Below the pieces are notes generated by a model, which was given only the letters and a program-made list of their open reading frames with translations, ran no database searches and had not been told where the DNA came from. Shown piece after piece: positions 47,277 through 56,932 of a stretch of DNA of 64,000 bases; the stretch's first letter is position 1; each line of letters starts with the position of its first letter. The translations under genes and the position numbers were made by a program. Source of the DNA: Nocardia crassostreae (GTDB lineage: Bacteria; Actinomycetota; Actinomycetes; Mycobacteriales; Mycobacteriaceae); the NCBI RefSeq assembly GCF_001613405.1, contig NZ_BDCH01000002.1, forward strand, positions 1 to 64,000. Reading direction: 5' to 3'.

Positions 47277-47726
47277 TCAGGCGCCGCGGGCCAGCTCCGG
47301 TGCGGCCTCGGCGACCTGTTCCAGCAGGCGCACCAGCTCCAGATAGTCCTGTGCGCCCAGGCACCCGCGCAGTTCAGCCTCGGCGCGGACCTCCTCGGCC
47401 CGCACCTCCTCGACGAGCTCCACGCCGCGGCGGCTCAGGCCGATGAGAATGCGACGGCGGTCGTCGGCGGCGGCGACCCGGAAGATGAGACCGCGTTCGG
47501 CCAGGTGATCGGCGTGCCGGGTGGCGGAGGAGGGCGGCAGCTGAGCGCGCGCGGCCAGCTCGCTCATGGTGATGCCGGTATCGGGGGACAGATTGGTCAG
47601 CATGCACCATTGATCGGCCGTCAGTCGCCTGGCGCATAGTGCCGCGTCAAGGTGACGAAGCCAACTGCGTTCAGCGGCACGCAGCGCCCGATGCAGCGTG
47701 GAAATGCCACCTAGAATTGTCGCCAT
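47277..47726 (-). CDS. MarR-family transcriptional regulator
   Basis: A 149-residue winged-helix protein. The DNA-binding part is TMSELAARAQLPPSSATRHADHLAERGLIFRVAAADDRRRILIGLS with the DxRR wing. It is divergent from the AmiC-like ligand-binding gene with 47 bp between starts, so the two probably share control. Ligand unknown. Confidence 0.88.
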   Translation of the reverse strand: MATILGGISTLHRALRAAERSWLRHLDAALCARRLTADQWCMLTNLSPDTGITMSELAARAQLPPSSATRHADHLAERGLIFRVAAADDRRRILIGLSRRGVELVEEVRAEEVRAEAELRGCLGAQDYLELVRLLEQVAEAAPELARGA

Positions 47727-47773
47727 ATTTCCCGCCCGTCAAATCACAGCTCGAACGAGGGGAAGACTAACCG

Positions 47774-48856
47774 ATGACCCCGTTCGGCGGGAATCCCGAA
47801 AACAGTATCGAGGTCCTCAACATAGTTCCGCAGCAAGGACCGGGCGGTATCTTCGCGCCCTCCTGCGAGGCCGCCATTTCTCTGGCGGTGGAAGAAATCA
47901 ACGGCGGGAGCGGAATTCTCGGACGGGAATTGCGGGTCACTCACCTGGACGGCGGGCGCGAACCCGCGGAGGTGGCGCGGGAGGTCTCGGCCCTGCTGGC
48001 CACCGGCATGGTGCACGCCATCACGGGCTGGCACACCTCGGCCGTGCGCCGGGCGGTCACCCAGGCCAATGCCGGGCGGGTGCCCTATCTGTTCGCCACC
48101 GATCATGAGGGTGTGGACCACCCGCCACCTGGACTTTTCCTGGTCGGCTCGGATCCGGGGCGGCAGATTCTGCCCGCGCTGCGCTGGCTGCGCCGCGAGC
48201 TGGGGGCGCACCGATGGGCCATTATCGGCAACGACTACGTGTGGCCGCGGCGCACCGCCGAGGTGGTGCGGACCGAATTGGCCGATCGCTACGGGGCATT
48301 GGAACCGGCGCTGCCGCTGGAGCGGTTCGTGCCGCTGGGCACCGCGGATTTCGCCGACTTCCTCGCCGATCCCCGGCTGGACGGCGTGGACGGGGTGATC
48401 GTGCTGCTGGTGGGCGCGGATGTGGCGCGGTTCAACAAGCAGTTCGCCCGGTTCGGGCGTGATGAGCGGCAGCTGCGGGTGAGCCCGGCGGTGGACGACA
48501 ATGTGCTGCTCGGCGCGGGGCGCGGGGCCAACCGGAATCTGTATGTGCCGTCGAGTTTCTTCGTCAACGGGCCGGAGGGGCGTGAGCAGGCGGAGCGCTA
48601 TCGACGGCTGCACGGCACGTTCGCCCCGGCGCTGACCAACTTCAGCAATACCGAGTACGAAGCACTGCACACGCTACGGGCCATGGCGAAGGCCGCCGGA
48701 TCCCTGGACGTCGGGCGGGTGCATGCGGCCGTTTCGGAGGCGACTCTCGAAACTCCCTCGGGCGGAATTGGTTTCGACGGCAACCAGGTGGTGCGTCCGA
48801 CCTATATCGCCCGCGCCGAGGGAGTGGAGTTCGAGATCCTCGACCGAATTTCCTAA
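47774..48856 (+). CDS. AmiC/urea-type periplasmic-binding-fold protein without a signal peptide
   Basis: A 360-residue Peripla_BP_6-type ligand-binding protein similar to AmiC and Urt[45 protein letters not shown], then the hinge strands and [16 protein letters not shown]. The N-terminus ([11 protein letters not shown]) has no hydrophobic stretch and no lipobox, so it is probably cytosolic and acts as a sensor, as AmiC does in Pseudomonas. No AmiR-type antiterminator or permease is adjacent; the divergent MarR gene may be the partner. Convergent overlap of 4 bp with purQ. Confidence 0.85.
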   Translation: MTPFGGNPENSIEVLNIVPQQGPGGIFAPSCEAAISLAVEEINGGSGILGRELRVTHLDGGREPAEVAREVSALLATGMVHAITGWHTSAVRRAVTQANAGRVPYLFATDHEGVDHPPPGLFLVGSDPGRQILPALRWLRRELGAHRWAIIGNDYVWPRRTAEVVRTELADRYGALEPALPLERFVPLGTADFADFLADPRLDGVDGVIVLLVGADVARFNKQFARFGRDERQLRVSPAVDDNVLLGAGRGANRNLYVPSSFFVNGPEGREQAERYRRLHGTFAPALTNFSNTEYEALHTLRAMAKAAGSLDVGRVHAAVSEATLETPSGGIGFDGNQVVRPTYIARAEGVEFEILDRIS

Positions 48857-49530
48857 GCGGAGACGAGGGCGTCGAGCACCGAGAAGAACATCCCCAGCCC
48901 GTCGTCGCTCGGTCCGGTGAGCGGTTCGGTGGAGTGTTCGGGATGCGGCATGAGGCCGACAATGCGACCGCTGGCCGAGGCGATGCCCGCGATATCGCGC
49001 TGCGATCCATTGGGATTGCCGCCGGTGTAGCGGAACACCACGCGGCCCTCGCCCTCGAGCTCGTCGAGCACGGTGTCGGTGGCCTGGAAGCGGCCCTCGG
49101 CGTTCTTGACCGGAATCAGGATCTGCGCGCCCGGCTCGTAGCGGGAGGTCCACGCGGTATCGGTGTTCTCCACGGTCAGCCACTGATCGCGGCACACGAA
49201 GTGCAGGCCCTCGTTGCGGGTGAGCGCACCCGGCAGCAGCCCGGCCTCGCACAGGATCTGGAAGCCATTGCAGATGCCCAGCACCGGCATGCCCTTGCCC
49301 GCGGCCGCCACGACCTCGCCCATGACCGGCGCGAAGCGCGCGATGGCCCCGGCCCGCAGGTAGTCGCCGTAGGAGAAGCCGCCGGGCACGATGACCGCGT
49401 CGACGCCCTTCAGATCGGCGTCGGCGTGCCACAGGGCGACGGCCTCGCCGCCCGCGAGCCGCACCGCGCGCGCGGCATCGACATCGTCGAGCGTGCCGGG
49501 GAAGGTGATGACTCCGATGCGTGCGCTCAC
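48853..49530 (-). CDS. purQ: FGAM synthase glutaminase subunit
   Basis: Class I glutamine amidotransferase that feeds ammonia to PurL. In 225 residues it shows the catalytic Cys in GICNGFQIL and the His-Glu pair in [12 protein letters not shown]. Start ATG 49530 overlaps the purS stop by 4 bp, so the two subunits are coupled. Its 3' end overlaps the AmiC-like gene by 4 bp. Confidence 0.97.
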   Translation of the reverse strand: MSARIGVITFPGTLDDVDAARAVRLAGGEAVALWHADADLKGVDAVIVPGGFSYGDYLRAGAIARFAPVMGEVVAAAGKGMPVLGICNGFQILCEAGLLPGALTRNEGLHFVCRDQWLTVENTDTAWTSRYEPGAQILIPVKNAEGRFQATDTVLDELEGEGRVVFRYTGGNPNGSQRDIAGIASASGRIVGLMPHPEHSTEPLTGPSDDGLGMFFSVLDALVSA

Positions 49531-49760
49531 AGCCGGACGACCTTCCAGTCCTCGATAACCGTATTGGCGAGCAGCGATTCGGCGATCTGCTCGAGTTCGG
49601 CGTCGCTCACGTCATCGGCAACGTCGAGTTCGAATCGCTTGCCCTGCCGCACATCCGAGATTCCGGGGTGCCCCAGGCGCCCCAGTGCGCCGACAATGGC
49701 CTGGCCCTGCGGATCCAGGATTTCGGCCTTCGGCATCACCTCGACAACGACACGTGCCAC
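49527..49760 (-). CDS. purS: FGAM synthase subunit PurS
   Basis: A 77-residue bridging subunit of the PurLQS complex. It reads [20 protein letters not shown] and ends [10 protein letters not shown], with KRFELDV in the middle, all typical of PurS. GTG 49760 is chosen: GAGGAG lies 7 nt before it. The frame reaching 50042 overlaps the divergent MBL gene and is not coding. Confidence 0.95.
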   Translation of the reverse strand: MARVVVEVMPKAEILDPQGQAIVGALGRLGHPGISDVRQGKRFELDVADDVSDAELEQIAESLLANTVIEDWKVVRL

Positions 49761-49901
49761 GCGTTGCTCCTCAGCTGGTGGGGCGGCGCCCGGGCCTACG
49801 GCTGGCCGAGCGGGGGTTCCGCTGATCAGGGTAGTTGAGGGTGGTTGCGCGCGTGCCGCCGGGTCACGCCGGTCGTGGTGTGCGACACACCGCCCGAGGA
49901 C

Positions 49902-49914
49902 TACCGTTGCGGAC
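49902..49914 (+). promoter_or_regulatory. Leaderless promoter of the MBL-fold gene
   Basis: TACCGT is followed by 7 nt and ATG 49915. Confidence 0.5.
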
Positions 49915-50559
49915 ATGCGCATAGCCCATTTCGGACATTCCTGCATTCTCGTGGAGTTGAACGGCGCGAAGATCCTTTTCGATCCGGGCACCTTCTCGCA
50001 CGGCTTCGAGGGCATTACCGGGCTGGACGCCATTGCCATCACCCATCAGCATCCGGACCACATCGACCCGAACCGCATCGCCAAGCTGATCGACGGCAAT
50101 CCCCAGGCCAAACTGCTCGCCGATCCACAGACCGCGGCGCTGCGCGAGGAGCCGTGGCAGGCAGTCCACGCGGGAAATGTCTTGAAAGTCGGAAATGTAC
50201 AGATCACCGGCGGCGGCGGGCGGCATGCCGTAATCCATCCCGAAATCCCGGTAATCGACAACACCGTCTTCCAACTCGGCACCCCGGAGGATCCGGCCCA
50301 ATTCGTCCATCCCGGCGATTCCCTCTGGGTGCCGCCCGTCGATGTCGGCGTACTGGCCATCCCCGCCGTGGCCCCCTGGATGAAGATCAGCGAAACGGTG
50401 GATTACCTGCGCGCGGTAAACCCCCGCACCGCCTTCCCGATTCACTTCGGCATCATCGCCCCGGAAGCGCAGGGCATCTATTTCGGTCGTTTGAACGAAA
50501 TGGCCCCCGCCGGAACCGATTTCAAGGTCATCGAAGCCGAGGACCACACCGAGTTCTGA
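49915..50559 (+). CDS. MBL-fold metallo-hydrolase (UlaG/RNase-like family)
   Basis: A 214-residue protein of the metallo-beta-lactamase fold. The metal-binding motif is ITHQHPDHID (HxHxDH) near residue 42; later ligands probably include GGGGRHAVIHP and FPIHFGIIAP. It begins MRIAHFGHSCILVEL, the short-type N-terminus of the UlaG-like group. No SD is visible; TACCGT lies one leaderless spacing upstream. Substrate unknown. It meets the next, broken gene tail-to-tail with no gap. Confidence 0.88.
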   Translation: MRIAHFGHSCILVELNGAKILFDPGTFSHGFEGITGLDAIAITHQHPDHIDPNRIAKLIDGNPQAKLLADPQTAALREEPWQAVHAGNVLKVGNVQITGGGGRHAVIHPEIPVIDNTVFQLGTPEDPAQFVHPGDSLWVPPVDVGVLAIPAVAPWMKISETVDYLRAVNPRTAFPIHFGIIAPEAQGIYFGRLNEMAPAGTDFKVIEAEDHTEF

Positions 50560-51046
50560 TCAGGACGCCCGGCCCAGCGTGATGCCCGGCGCCTGACGGA
50601 GACCGTCCACGGCGTGCAGGATCAGCTCGAGCCGGATGCCGTCACCGAAATCCAGCCGCAATGGCGTGGGAGTGACTGCCACATTGAAGGTTTCGACCGT
50701 CGCGGACCAGCTCGCCGTTCGTCCGGAATAGGCGTACTGCGAGAGCGACACCGAGGGTTGAACGCTGCATCGTCGGCGGTGTTCACCGGGCGCTCGCCAC
50801 CCAGAGGTTGATCGGTGAGCACGAATGACCAGTGGTCGGCAGTGATGAGTTCCTTTGTCCAGTAACCGGTCCGGCCGATGTCATCTGCGGCGGCGACCAC
50901 ACGGGTCGGGGCGGCTGGATCACGGCCGGTCAGCGGTTACCGATTGCGTGGCGGCCGTATGTTGTTGCGGCCCTCCACCACACACCGAGACTGAAGCTGG
51001 TGGCGGCGACGGGGACGAAGCTGAGCAAGGCGAGGACGGTCAGCAT
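50560..51046 (-). pseudogene. Unknown gene broken by two probable -1 frameshifts
   Basis: ATG 51046 has a strong AGGAG site and starts MLTVLALLSFVPVAATSFSL, a possible signal or anchor, but stops after 37 codons. The same type of sequence goes on in another frame (VVAAADDIGRTGYWTKELIT to about 50760), then in a third (SLSQYAYSGRTASWSATVET to TGA at 50560). One base added near 50934 and one near 50757 would give a single product of about 160 residues. No family is recognised. It lies 16 bp after the gene at 51063. Degeneration or base-call errors could explain it. Confidence 0.45.
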
Positions 51047-51062
51047 GGTGCGCTCCTAGATG

Positions 51063-51389
51063 TCAGGGACGGGCGATGCCGTGGATGAGCGTTGTGAAAG
51101 TGGCTGCCTCCCAGGGATTTGTCTCTACGCCGGGGGGAATCGCGTCGAGAAGTGGGGCGTAGGCGAGGCTTCCGGAGCCATGGTGGCCGGTGGCCCGCGC
51201 ACTGGCGAGCACTGCGTGGATGACGAGGGCATACGCTTCGGGGCGGGGGGCCACGAGCGCGGTTCCCGAGTCTTCGAAATGCCGTAGCAGGGACTCGATG
51301 GCGTTGATTATGTCGGTCAGGACGCGTATTTCGAGGTCGCGTGCCGGATCCGGGGTGGGAGTCGAGGCAGGGTGGGGAAGGTCGGGCAC
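51063..51389 (-). CDS. Hypothetical protein, 108 aa
   Basis: The product is mostly helical: RDLEIRVLTDIINAIESLLRH, then APRPEAYALVIHAVLAS, with a Pro/Thr-rich start. GTG 51389 has GGGAGG 9 nt upstream on the - strand; the frame reaches 51560 but that part looks like an HTH-gene promoter shadow. No family is recognised. It is 16 bp from the broken gene downstream and divergent from the HTH gene at 51581. Confidence 0.55.
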   Translation of the reverse strand: MPDLPHPASTPTPDPARDLEIRVLTDIINAIESLLRHFEDSGTALVAPRPEAYALVIHAVLASARATGHHGSGSLAYAPLLDAIPPGVETNPWEAATFTTLIHGIARP

Positions 51390-51580
51390 TGGTGGAAACC
51401 TCCCGTGATCGGGCGGGGATGCGTTGTGTCGCCCAGGACAGCACGGCACCTCGCCAACCTCGGTACGATCGACGGGATCCGCTGAAGAAACCGCGTTTCC
51501 CCAGCACCGTTTCCATAATCGGCGCAGAATATTTCCATTTCCTGCGATCCGGCGTTCCATCTACCGAGGGGTAACCAGCG

Positions 51581-52474
51581 ATGGCCGGTGAAGACAGCAC
51601 GCTGCCACGACGACAGCTCGGGCGATTTCTGCGCCAGTACCGCAAGAAGATCGGGCTCACGATGGCCCAGGCGGCTCAGCTCGTGGAGATTGGAACGTCC
51701 ACCCTGCACCGCATCGAGAGGGGCACCGCTGACAAGGTTCGGCCGCGCCTGATCGAGCGCCTGTGCGAGATCTACGAACGGTCCAACGCCGAGAAGACCG
51801 CGCTGAAGCAGCTCGCAGAGCAAGCTGCCGCCGAGACCTGGTACCACGAATTCAGCGATCTGCTTCCTGACCACTTCGACGACTACGTCGGACTGGAAGC
51901 CTCGGCTCGACAGCTGATTTCCTATCAGGAGCTGGTACCGGGCTTGCTACAGATCGAGCAGTACGCCCGGACCATGATGCACGACTACACACCGGCCACA
52001 TCCGACCGAGATATCGAACGCCATGTGGCCCTGCGGATCAGGCGGCAAACCATTGTCAGGCGAAGGGCCGCACCGGTCGAACTCGACGTCGTCCTACACG
52101 AGTCCGCACTCAGGCGAGTCGTGGGGAGCCCCAAGATCATGGCGAACCAATCGCGGCACTTGGCCGATGCGAGCACGTGGCCCAATGTCGCGATGCGTGT
52201 GCTGCCGTTCACGGCGGGTATCCCGATGGGCATGCTGCCGGGCCCCTTCGTGATCTTGGACTGCGGATTCGACAGCAAGGGGCGGCCTGTGGAGCCTACT
52301 GTTGTGTATGTCGAGAGTGTCATCACCGCACACCTCTACTTGCAGAAAGAAGCCGACGTAGAGCGCTACAGGGCAGTGTCAGCGGCATTGCACGCGGCGG
52401 CGCTGGATCCGGTGGACACTCGAGCACTGCTGCGGAGTCTCGCGAAGGAGTACGAACTGTGGGCAGAAACCTAG
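51581..52474 (+). CDS. HTH_31/DUF5753 regulator (WhiJ-type)
   Basis: A 297-residue regulator. The N-terminal XRE-type HTH (about 12-65) reads LGRFLRQYRKKIGLTMAQAA and LVEIGTSTLHRIERGTADKV. The C-terminal DUF5753 domain (about 100-285) starts ASARQLISYQELVPGLLQIE. These genes pair with DUF397 genes in actinobacteria, and here the next gene overlaps by 16 bp. Known relatives in Streptomyces control development and antibiotic genes. Targets unknown. Confidence 0.92.
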   Translation: MAGEDSTLPRRQLGRFLRQYRKKIGLTMAQAAQLVEIGTSTLHRIERGTADKVRPRLIERLCEIYERSNAEKTALKQLAEQAAAETWYHEFSDLLPDHFDDYVGLEASARQLISYQELVPGLLQIEQYARTMMHDYTPATSDRDIERHVALRIRRQTIVRRRAAPVELDVVLHESALRRVVGSPKIMANQSRHLADASTWPNVAMRVLPFTAGIPMGMLPGPFVILDCGFDSKGRPVEPTVVYVESVITAHLYLQKEADVERYRAVSAALHAAALDPVDTRALLRSLAKEYELWAET

Positions 52475-52671
52475 CCGGTGTCTCGTGGTTCAAAAGCAGC
52501 CACAGCCAAGGGACTTCGGAGTGTGTCGAGGTCGCATGGCTCGATGATGGAGCTGTTGGACTCCGGGACTCGAAGGACCCGGCGGGCCCCGCGCTGATCT
52601 TTTCTCCCGCCGGGTGGTCTGCGTTCACCGCGCTTGTGATCGCCGGGGGTCCCGGCCGGTCGGACGCCTGA
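52459..52671 (+). CDS. DUF397 protein, partner of the HTH regulator
   Basis: A 70-residue DUF397 protein. Family hallmarks are SWFKSSHSQGTSECVEVAWL and AVGLRDSKDPAGPALIFSP, then GWSAFTA. The GTG start lies inside the end of the regulator gene with AAGGAG just before it, so translation is coupled. DUF397 proteins are thought to interact with and antagonise their HTH partners; this is inference from other systems. Confidence 0.92.
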   Translation: MGRNLAGVSWFKSSHSQGTSECVEVAWLDDGAVGLRDSKDPAGPALIFSPAGWSAFTALVIAGGPGRSDA

Positions 52672-52697
52672 GGCCGACCGGCGAGTGCCATCTCGGG

Positions 52698-55010
52698 TCA
52701 GTGTGGAGCGGCGACCTCCTGGGCGCGGCCATCGGCTTCGGTGCGCTGGAGTTCGCGCAGGCGTGCGCCCTCGACGTCGATATCGGGGACGATGCGGCTC
52801 AGCCAGTCCGGCATCCACCAGGCGGCCTTGCCCATGAGCACGAGCAGGGCGGGGATGAGGATCATGCGGACTATGAAGGCGTCGAGGAGAACGCCCGCGG
52901 CGAGGGCGAAGCCCATGGATTTGGCGCTGCCGTCGGGTTCCATGATGAAGGAGCCGAATACGAAGATCATGATGATGGCGGCGGAGGTGACCACGCGGGC
53001 GCCGTGGTGGTAGCCCTTGATCATGGCCTGGGTGGGTTCCTCGCCGTGCACGTATTCCTCGCGCATGCGGGTGACCAGGAAGACCTGGTAGTCCATGGCG
53101 AGGCCGAATACCAAGCCGATCAACATGATCGGCATGAAGCTGATGATCGGGCGCGGCTCGTCGATGAGGCCGAACTTGCCCTCCTGGAAGATCAGCACGG
53201 TGGCGCCGAAGGTGGCGGCCATGGACAGCAGGAAGCCCAGGGCCGCGGTCAAAGGCACCAGGATGGACCGGAATACGGCGATCAGCAGCAGGAAGGCCGC
53301 ACCGGCCACAATGGCCAGATAGGGCACGATCTTGCCCAGCAGCACATGGTCGATATCGGCGTAAATGGCTGTGGTGCCGGTGATTCCGTAGCGCATGCCG
53401 TAGTCGGACTTGAATTGCGATTCGGCGTCGCGGGCATCGCGCACCAGGTCCTTGGTCTCCTGGTTGTTGGGCCCGGTCTTGGGCACGCCCTCGAATTGCG
53501 CGCCCTGGCCGTCCTCGCTCCAGGTCGGATCGGTCACGTAGTTCATATCCGGATAGGAGGCGAGCTTGTCGCGCAGCGCGGTCACCGCGGTCTGCCGTTG
53601 ATCGGCGGGAGTGGCGGACAGATCCACCGCGATCTGCAGCACGCCATTGCTGCCCTCGCCGAAGCCCTGGGTGCGCAGTTCGTATGCCTTGCGGACGGTG
53701 GAGGTCTTGGGCATCGAATCCTCGCCCGGCAGACCGAGATTCATCTTGGCCGCGGGCACCGCCAGCAGGCCGAGCACCGCGATGCTGAGCACCAGCGCGA
53801 CCCACGGCAGCTTGCCGATCAGCTGCCCGATCCGCATGCCATTGGTGACGTGGGTGTCGTCCTCCGGGTCGTATTTGGCGATGAGCGGCAGCTTGGGTTT
53901 GAACAGGAACCGCCCGAACGCACCGAGCAGCGCGGGCATGAGGGTCAGGGCGACCAGCACCGCGAAGCCCGCCGCGACCACGCCGCCCAGACCCATGAAG
54001 GTCAGGAAGCGCACACCCACGATGCTCAGGCCGACCAGCGCGATGATCACGGTCAGGCCCGCGAACACGACCGCCGATCCGGCCGTGCCGAGGGCAACGC
54101 CTGCGGCTTCCTCGGGTGAATCCTGCACGGCCAGTTCGTGTTTGTAGCGGGACACGATGAACAGCGCGTAGTCGATGGACAGCGCTATGCCGATCATGGA
54201 GGCCAGGAAGGTGGTGAAGCTGGGCACCGACAGCACCGAGGTGCCCAAGAAGATGAGCGAGGTGGCCGCGCCCAGGCCCACGATGGCGGTGATGATGGGC
54301 ACGAAGGCCGCCACGATGGCGCCGAAGCAGATGATCATGACAATGAAGGCGAAGCCCATGCCGATCATCTCGGACTTACCGCTGGGCTGTTCCTGCTCCA
54401 TGGCGATGGTGCCCGACAGTTCGACGGTGAGCCCGGCCCGCCGCGCACCGTCGGACACGTCGTAGGCCGCCTTGCGATCGTCGGCGGTGACATCGGCGAA
54501 GTTCTCGATGGTGAACGGAACGCTCAGAATCGCAACGGAATCCGGATTCTCCTTGTTGAGCACGTTCAGCGGCGCATTGCTGCACTTGGAGATGAACTCG
54601 CTGGAGGCACGGTCACCGTCGAGACAGCCCATCTCCTGGGCGGCGGTAATGGGATCGGTGAGCGGCTTGCTGTGATCGACGATCCCGAGCCCCTCCAGTT
54701 GCTGGATGAGGCCCTTGATCGCCCGCTGATTGGCATCGTCGGTGAGCGTGGTGTTCGGCGGCGCACCGATGACATAGACACCGGTGACCGCGTCGAACTT
54801 GTAGGCCTGCGACATCCCCGGGAAGTGCTTGTCCAGAATCTCGGTGGCCCGCTCCGAGGGCAGGTTCGGAATATCGAAGTCATTGCTCATCGGTTTCTGC
54901 AGGGCGGCCCCGAGCCCGCCGAGCAGCATGAAGAGGAGCAACCAGATCGGAAGGACAATCCACTTCCGTCGATATGCGAACCTGCCCCACCGGTACAGAT
55001 AGACGGACAC
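52698..55010 (-). CDS. MMPL-family RND transporter
   Basis: A 770-residue transporter with 11-12 membrane segments: TM1 after residue 16 (WIVLPIWLLLFMLLGGLGAA), an external loop (about 40-220), five to six segments, a second external loop (about 430-560) and the C-terminal segments. Motifs GIALSIDYALFIVSRY and GLVFGLAMDYQVFLVTRMREEY hold the Asp-Tyr pairs of proton-driven MMPL proteins. It may export lipids or drugs. GTG 55010 has TAGGAGAAG upstream. Substrate unknown. Confidence 0.93.
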   Translation of the reverse strand: MSVYLYRWGRFAYRRKWIVLPIWLLLFMLLGGLGAALQKPMSNDFDIPNLPSERATEILDKHFPGMSQAYKFDAVTGVYVIGAPPNTTLTDDANQRAIKGLIQQLEGLGIVDHSKPLTDPITAAQEMGCLDGDRASSEFISKCSNAPLNVLNKENPDSVAILSVPFTIENFADVTADDRKAAYDVSDGARRAGLTVELSGTIAMEQEQPSGKSEMIGMGFAFIVMIICFGAIVAAFVPIITAIVGLGAATSLIFLGTSVLSVPSFTTFLASMIGIALSIDYALFIVSRYKHELAVQDSPEEAAGVALGTAGSAVVFAGLTVIIALVGLSIVGVRFLTFMGLGGVVAAGFAVLVALTLMPALLGAFGRFLFKPKLPLIAKYDPEDDTHVTNGMRIGQLIGKLPWVALVLSIAVLGLLAVPAAKMNLGLPGEDSMPKTSTVRKAYELRTQGFGEGSNGVLQIAVDLSATPADQRQTAVTALRDKLASYPDMNYVTDPTWSEDGQGAQFEGVPKTGPNNQETKDLVRDARDAESQFKSDYGMRYGITGTTAIYADIDHVLLGKIVPYLAIVAGAAFLLLIAVFRSILVPLTAALGFLLSMAATFGATVLIFQEGKFGLIDEPRPIISFMPIMLIGLVFGLAMDYQVFLVTRMREEYVHGEEPTQAMIKGYHHGARVVTSAAIIMIFVFGSFIMEPDGSAKSMGFALAAGVLLDAFIVRMILIPALLVLMGKAAWWMPDWLSRIVPDIDVEGARLRELQRTEADGRAQEVAAPH

Positions 55011-55107
55011 GAGCTTCTCCTAGCGGTCGCCGGATAGCGCTTTCGGTCGGTCGTGCTCTCGATACCAGAGTTTGCCTTGAAATAGCCAACGTATCAAACG
55101 GGAATGT

Positions 55108-56463
55108 TTACCTGCGGTACGAGGCGAGGAAGAGGGCCTCGGCCAGGGCCATGTGCTCGATCTCGGTGGGGTCGACGCTCTCATTGGGCGCGTGGATGAG
55201 GCAGGTGGGTTCCTCCACGCCCATCAACATGATTTCCGCGTCCGGATAGGTGTCGGCGAAGACATTGCAGAGCGGGATGGAGCCGCCCTGGCCCATGGTG
55301 GTGGCGGGACGGCCGTAGGAGGCGGCGAAGGCGGCCGCCATGGCGGTGCGGGCCGGGCCGCCGGTGGCCGAACGGAAGGGCGCGCCGGTGGACTCCTTCT
55401 CGATGGTGACCTTGGCATGCCAGGGCGTATTCGATTCGATGTGGGCGGTCAGGGCTTTCAGCGCCTGCTGCGGATCGGTGCCGGGCGGGATGCGCAGGTT
55501 GATGCGCGCGGCGGCGCGCGGCTGAATGGCGGCCGCGGAGCCGACGACCTTGGGGGCGTCGATGCCGAGGACCGTCAGAGCCGGTCGGGCCCAGAGCATA
55601 TCGGCGACGGCGCCGGAGCCGAGCAGATCCACGCCGTCGAGAACGCCCGCGTCGGAGCGGAACTGGTCCTCCGGGTACTGGACGCCGTCCCACTTCTGGT
55701 CATTGCTCAATCCGGAGACCGTGGTGTTGCCGTCCTTGTCGCGCAAGGTGGACAGCACATGGATGAGGCCCGCGAGCGCATCGGGGGCCGCGCCGCCGAA
55801 CATGCCGGAATGCATTTCCCCGGCCAGGGTTTCGATGGTGACCACGACATTCACATTGCCGCGCAGGGTTTCGGTGAAGGTCGGCACGCCGACGGCGAAA
55901 TTGCCGCAGTCGCAGACCAGGATGGTGTCGGCGCGCAGCAGATCCGCGTTCTTGGGGACGAAGTCCTCCAGACCGCCGGTGCCCTGCTCCTCGGAGCCCT
56001 CGGCAATGAGCGTGAGGCCGACCGGGAAATCGTCACCGCCGACCTGGCGCAGGGCGCGCAGGGCGGTCAGATGCATGACGATATTGCCCTTGCAGTCGGC
56101 CGCGCCGCGCCCATACCAGCGCCCGTTCTGCTCGGTGAGCTGCCATACCGGTGTGCGCCAAGCCTTTTCGTCCAAGGGCGGCTGCACGTCGTAGTGGCAG
56201 TAGAGCAGTACGTGCGGCGCTCCGGGCGGACCCGGGCGGCGCGCCACCACGGCCTTGCTGCCGTCGGCGGTCTCGTGCAACCCCACATCGGTGAGCCCTT
56301 CTGCGGCGAAGGCATCCGCCACCCACTGCGCGGTCTTCTCGCACTCCTCGATCGGGAACTGCCGCGCGTCGTACACCGACTTGTACGAAACCAGTTCGAT
56401 GAGATCTTGTTTCGCGCGCGGCATGAGGACCTGTACGGCGGCGCGGAGCTCTTTCTCGGTCAT
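55108..56463 (-). CDS. M20-family dipeptidase
   Basis: A 451-residue zinc peptidase. Motifs are VLLYCHYDVQPP (metal His), GRGAADCKGN (Asp) and AEGSEEQGTGG (Glu pair), with a lid domain in the middle. It should cleave dipeptides in the cytoplasm. It follows the small membrane protein and the amino acid permease on the same strand. The last 100 bp before MMPL hold no gene. Confidence 0.93.
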   Translation of the reverse strand: MTEKELRAAVQVLMPRAKQDLIELVSYKSVYDARQFPIEECEKTAQWVADAFAAEGLTDVGLHETADGSKAVVARRPGPPGAPHVLLYCHYDVQPPLDEKAWRTPVWQLTEQNGRWYGRGAADCKGNIVMHLTALRALRQVGGDDFPVGLTLIAEGSEEQGTGGLEDFVPKNADLLRADTILVCDCGNFAVGVPTFTETLRGNVNVVVTIETLAGEMHSGMFGGAAPDALAGLIHVLSTLRDKDGNTTVSGLSNDQKWDGVQYPEDQFRSDAGVLDGVDLLGSGAVADMLWARPALTVLGIDAPKVVGSAAAIQPRAAARINLRIPPGTDPQQALKALTAHIESNTPWHAKVTIEKESTGAPFRSATGGPARTAMAAAFAASYGRPATTMGQGGSIPLCNVFADTYPDAEIMLMGVEEPTCLIHAPNESVDPTEIEHMALAEALFLASYRR

Positions 56464-56476
56464 TCCGTCTCCTGTT

Positions 56477-56932
56477 TCAGTTGTCCGTATCCGATTTCAC
56501 CGTGTCACCCGTTCTCAGGGTGCCGGTTTCTTGCAGGTACGCGGCCAGCTTGTCAGGACAGTACGTTTCAATGGCCAGCGCGGTGGCGGTGAAGACCACG
56601 CTGTCGGCGATGACCGGCCGGTTGCCCGGACCGCTGGCGCCATTGCTGATGGCCGCCTGATAGCGCGCCTTGATCAGCGGCGAGTCGGGATCCTGGCACA
56701 CCAGTCCGCCGTCGACACCGAGCGAATCGGCGATGGCCCGCGGTTCCGGCGCGGCGATACCGGCCTCGGTGAGCCGGGAGTGCAGCACCTCCGCCTTGCG
56801 CAGCGCCGCCTCGGAACCGCGCTCCTGTTTGAAGATGATCGTCCCGATAATGGCGACGACCACGAGGATCACCGCGACCATCAGATACGTCGTCCGCCGC
56901 ACCCGTTGCGGCGCACCGCCATCAGCGGTCAT
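56477..56932 (-). CDS. Single-pass membrane protein of unknown function
   Basis: A 151-residue protein with a short N-terminus, one membrane helix (TTYLMVAVILVVVAIIGTII) and an external domain (about 45-151) containing two Cys that may pair. ATG 56932 overlaps the permease stop by 4 bp (ATGA), so it is coupled to that gene. No family is recognised. It lies 13 bp before the dipeptidase. Confidence 0.75.
   Translation of the reverse strand: MTADGGAPQRVRRTTYLMVAVILVVVAIIGTIIFKQERGSEAALRKAEVLHSRLTEAGIAAPEPRAIADSLGVDGGLVCQDPDSPLIKARYQAAISNGASGPGNRPVIADSVVFTATALAIETYCPDKLAAYLQETGTLRTGDTVKSDTDN

Noticed and set aside
48934..49914. N-terminal extension of the MBL hydrolase
   Set aside because: The open frame upstream runs through purQ and purS on the opposite strand; the protein family begins at MRIAHFGHS.
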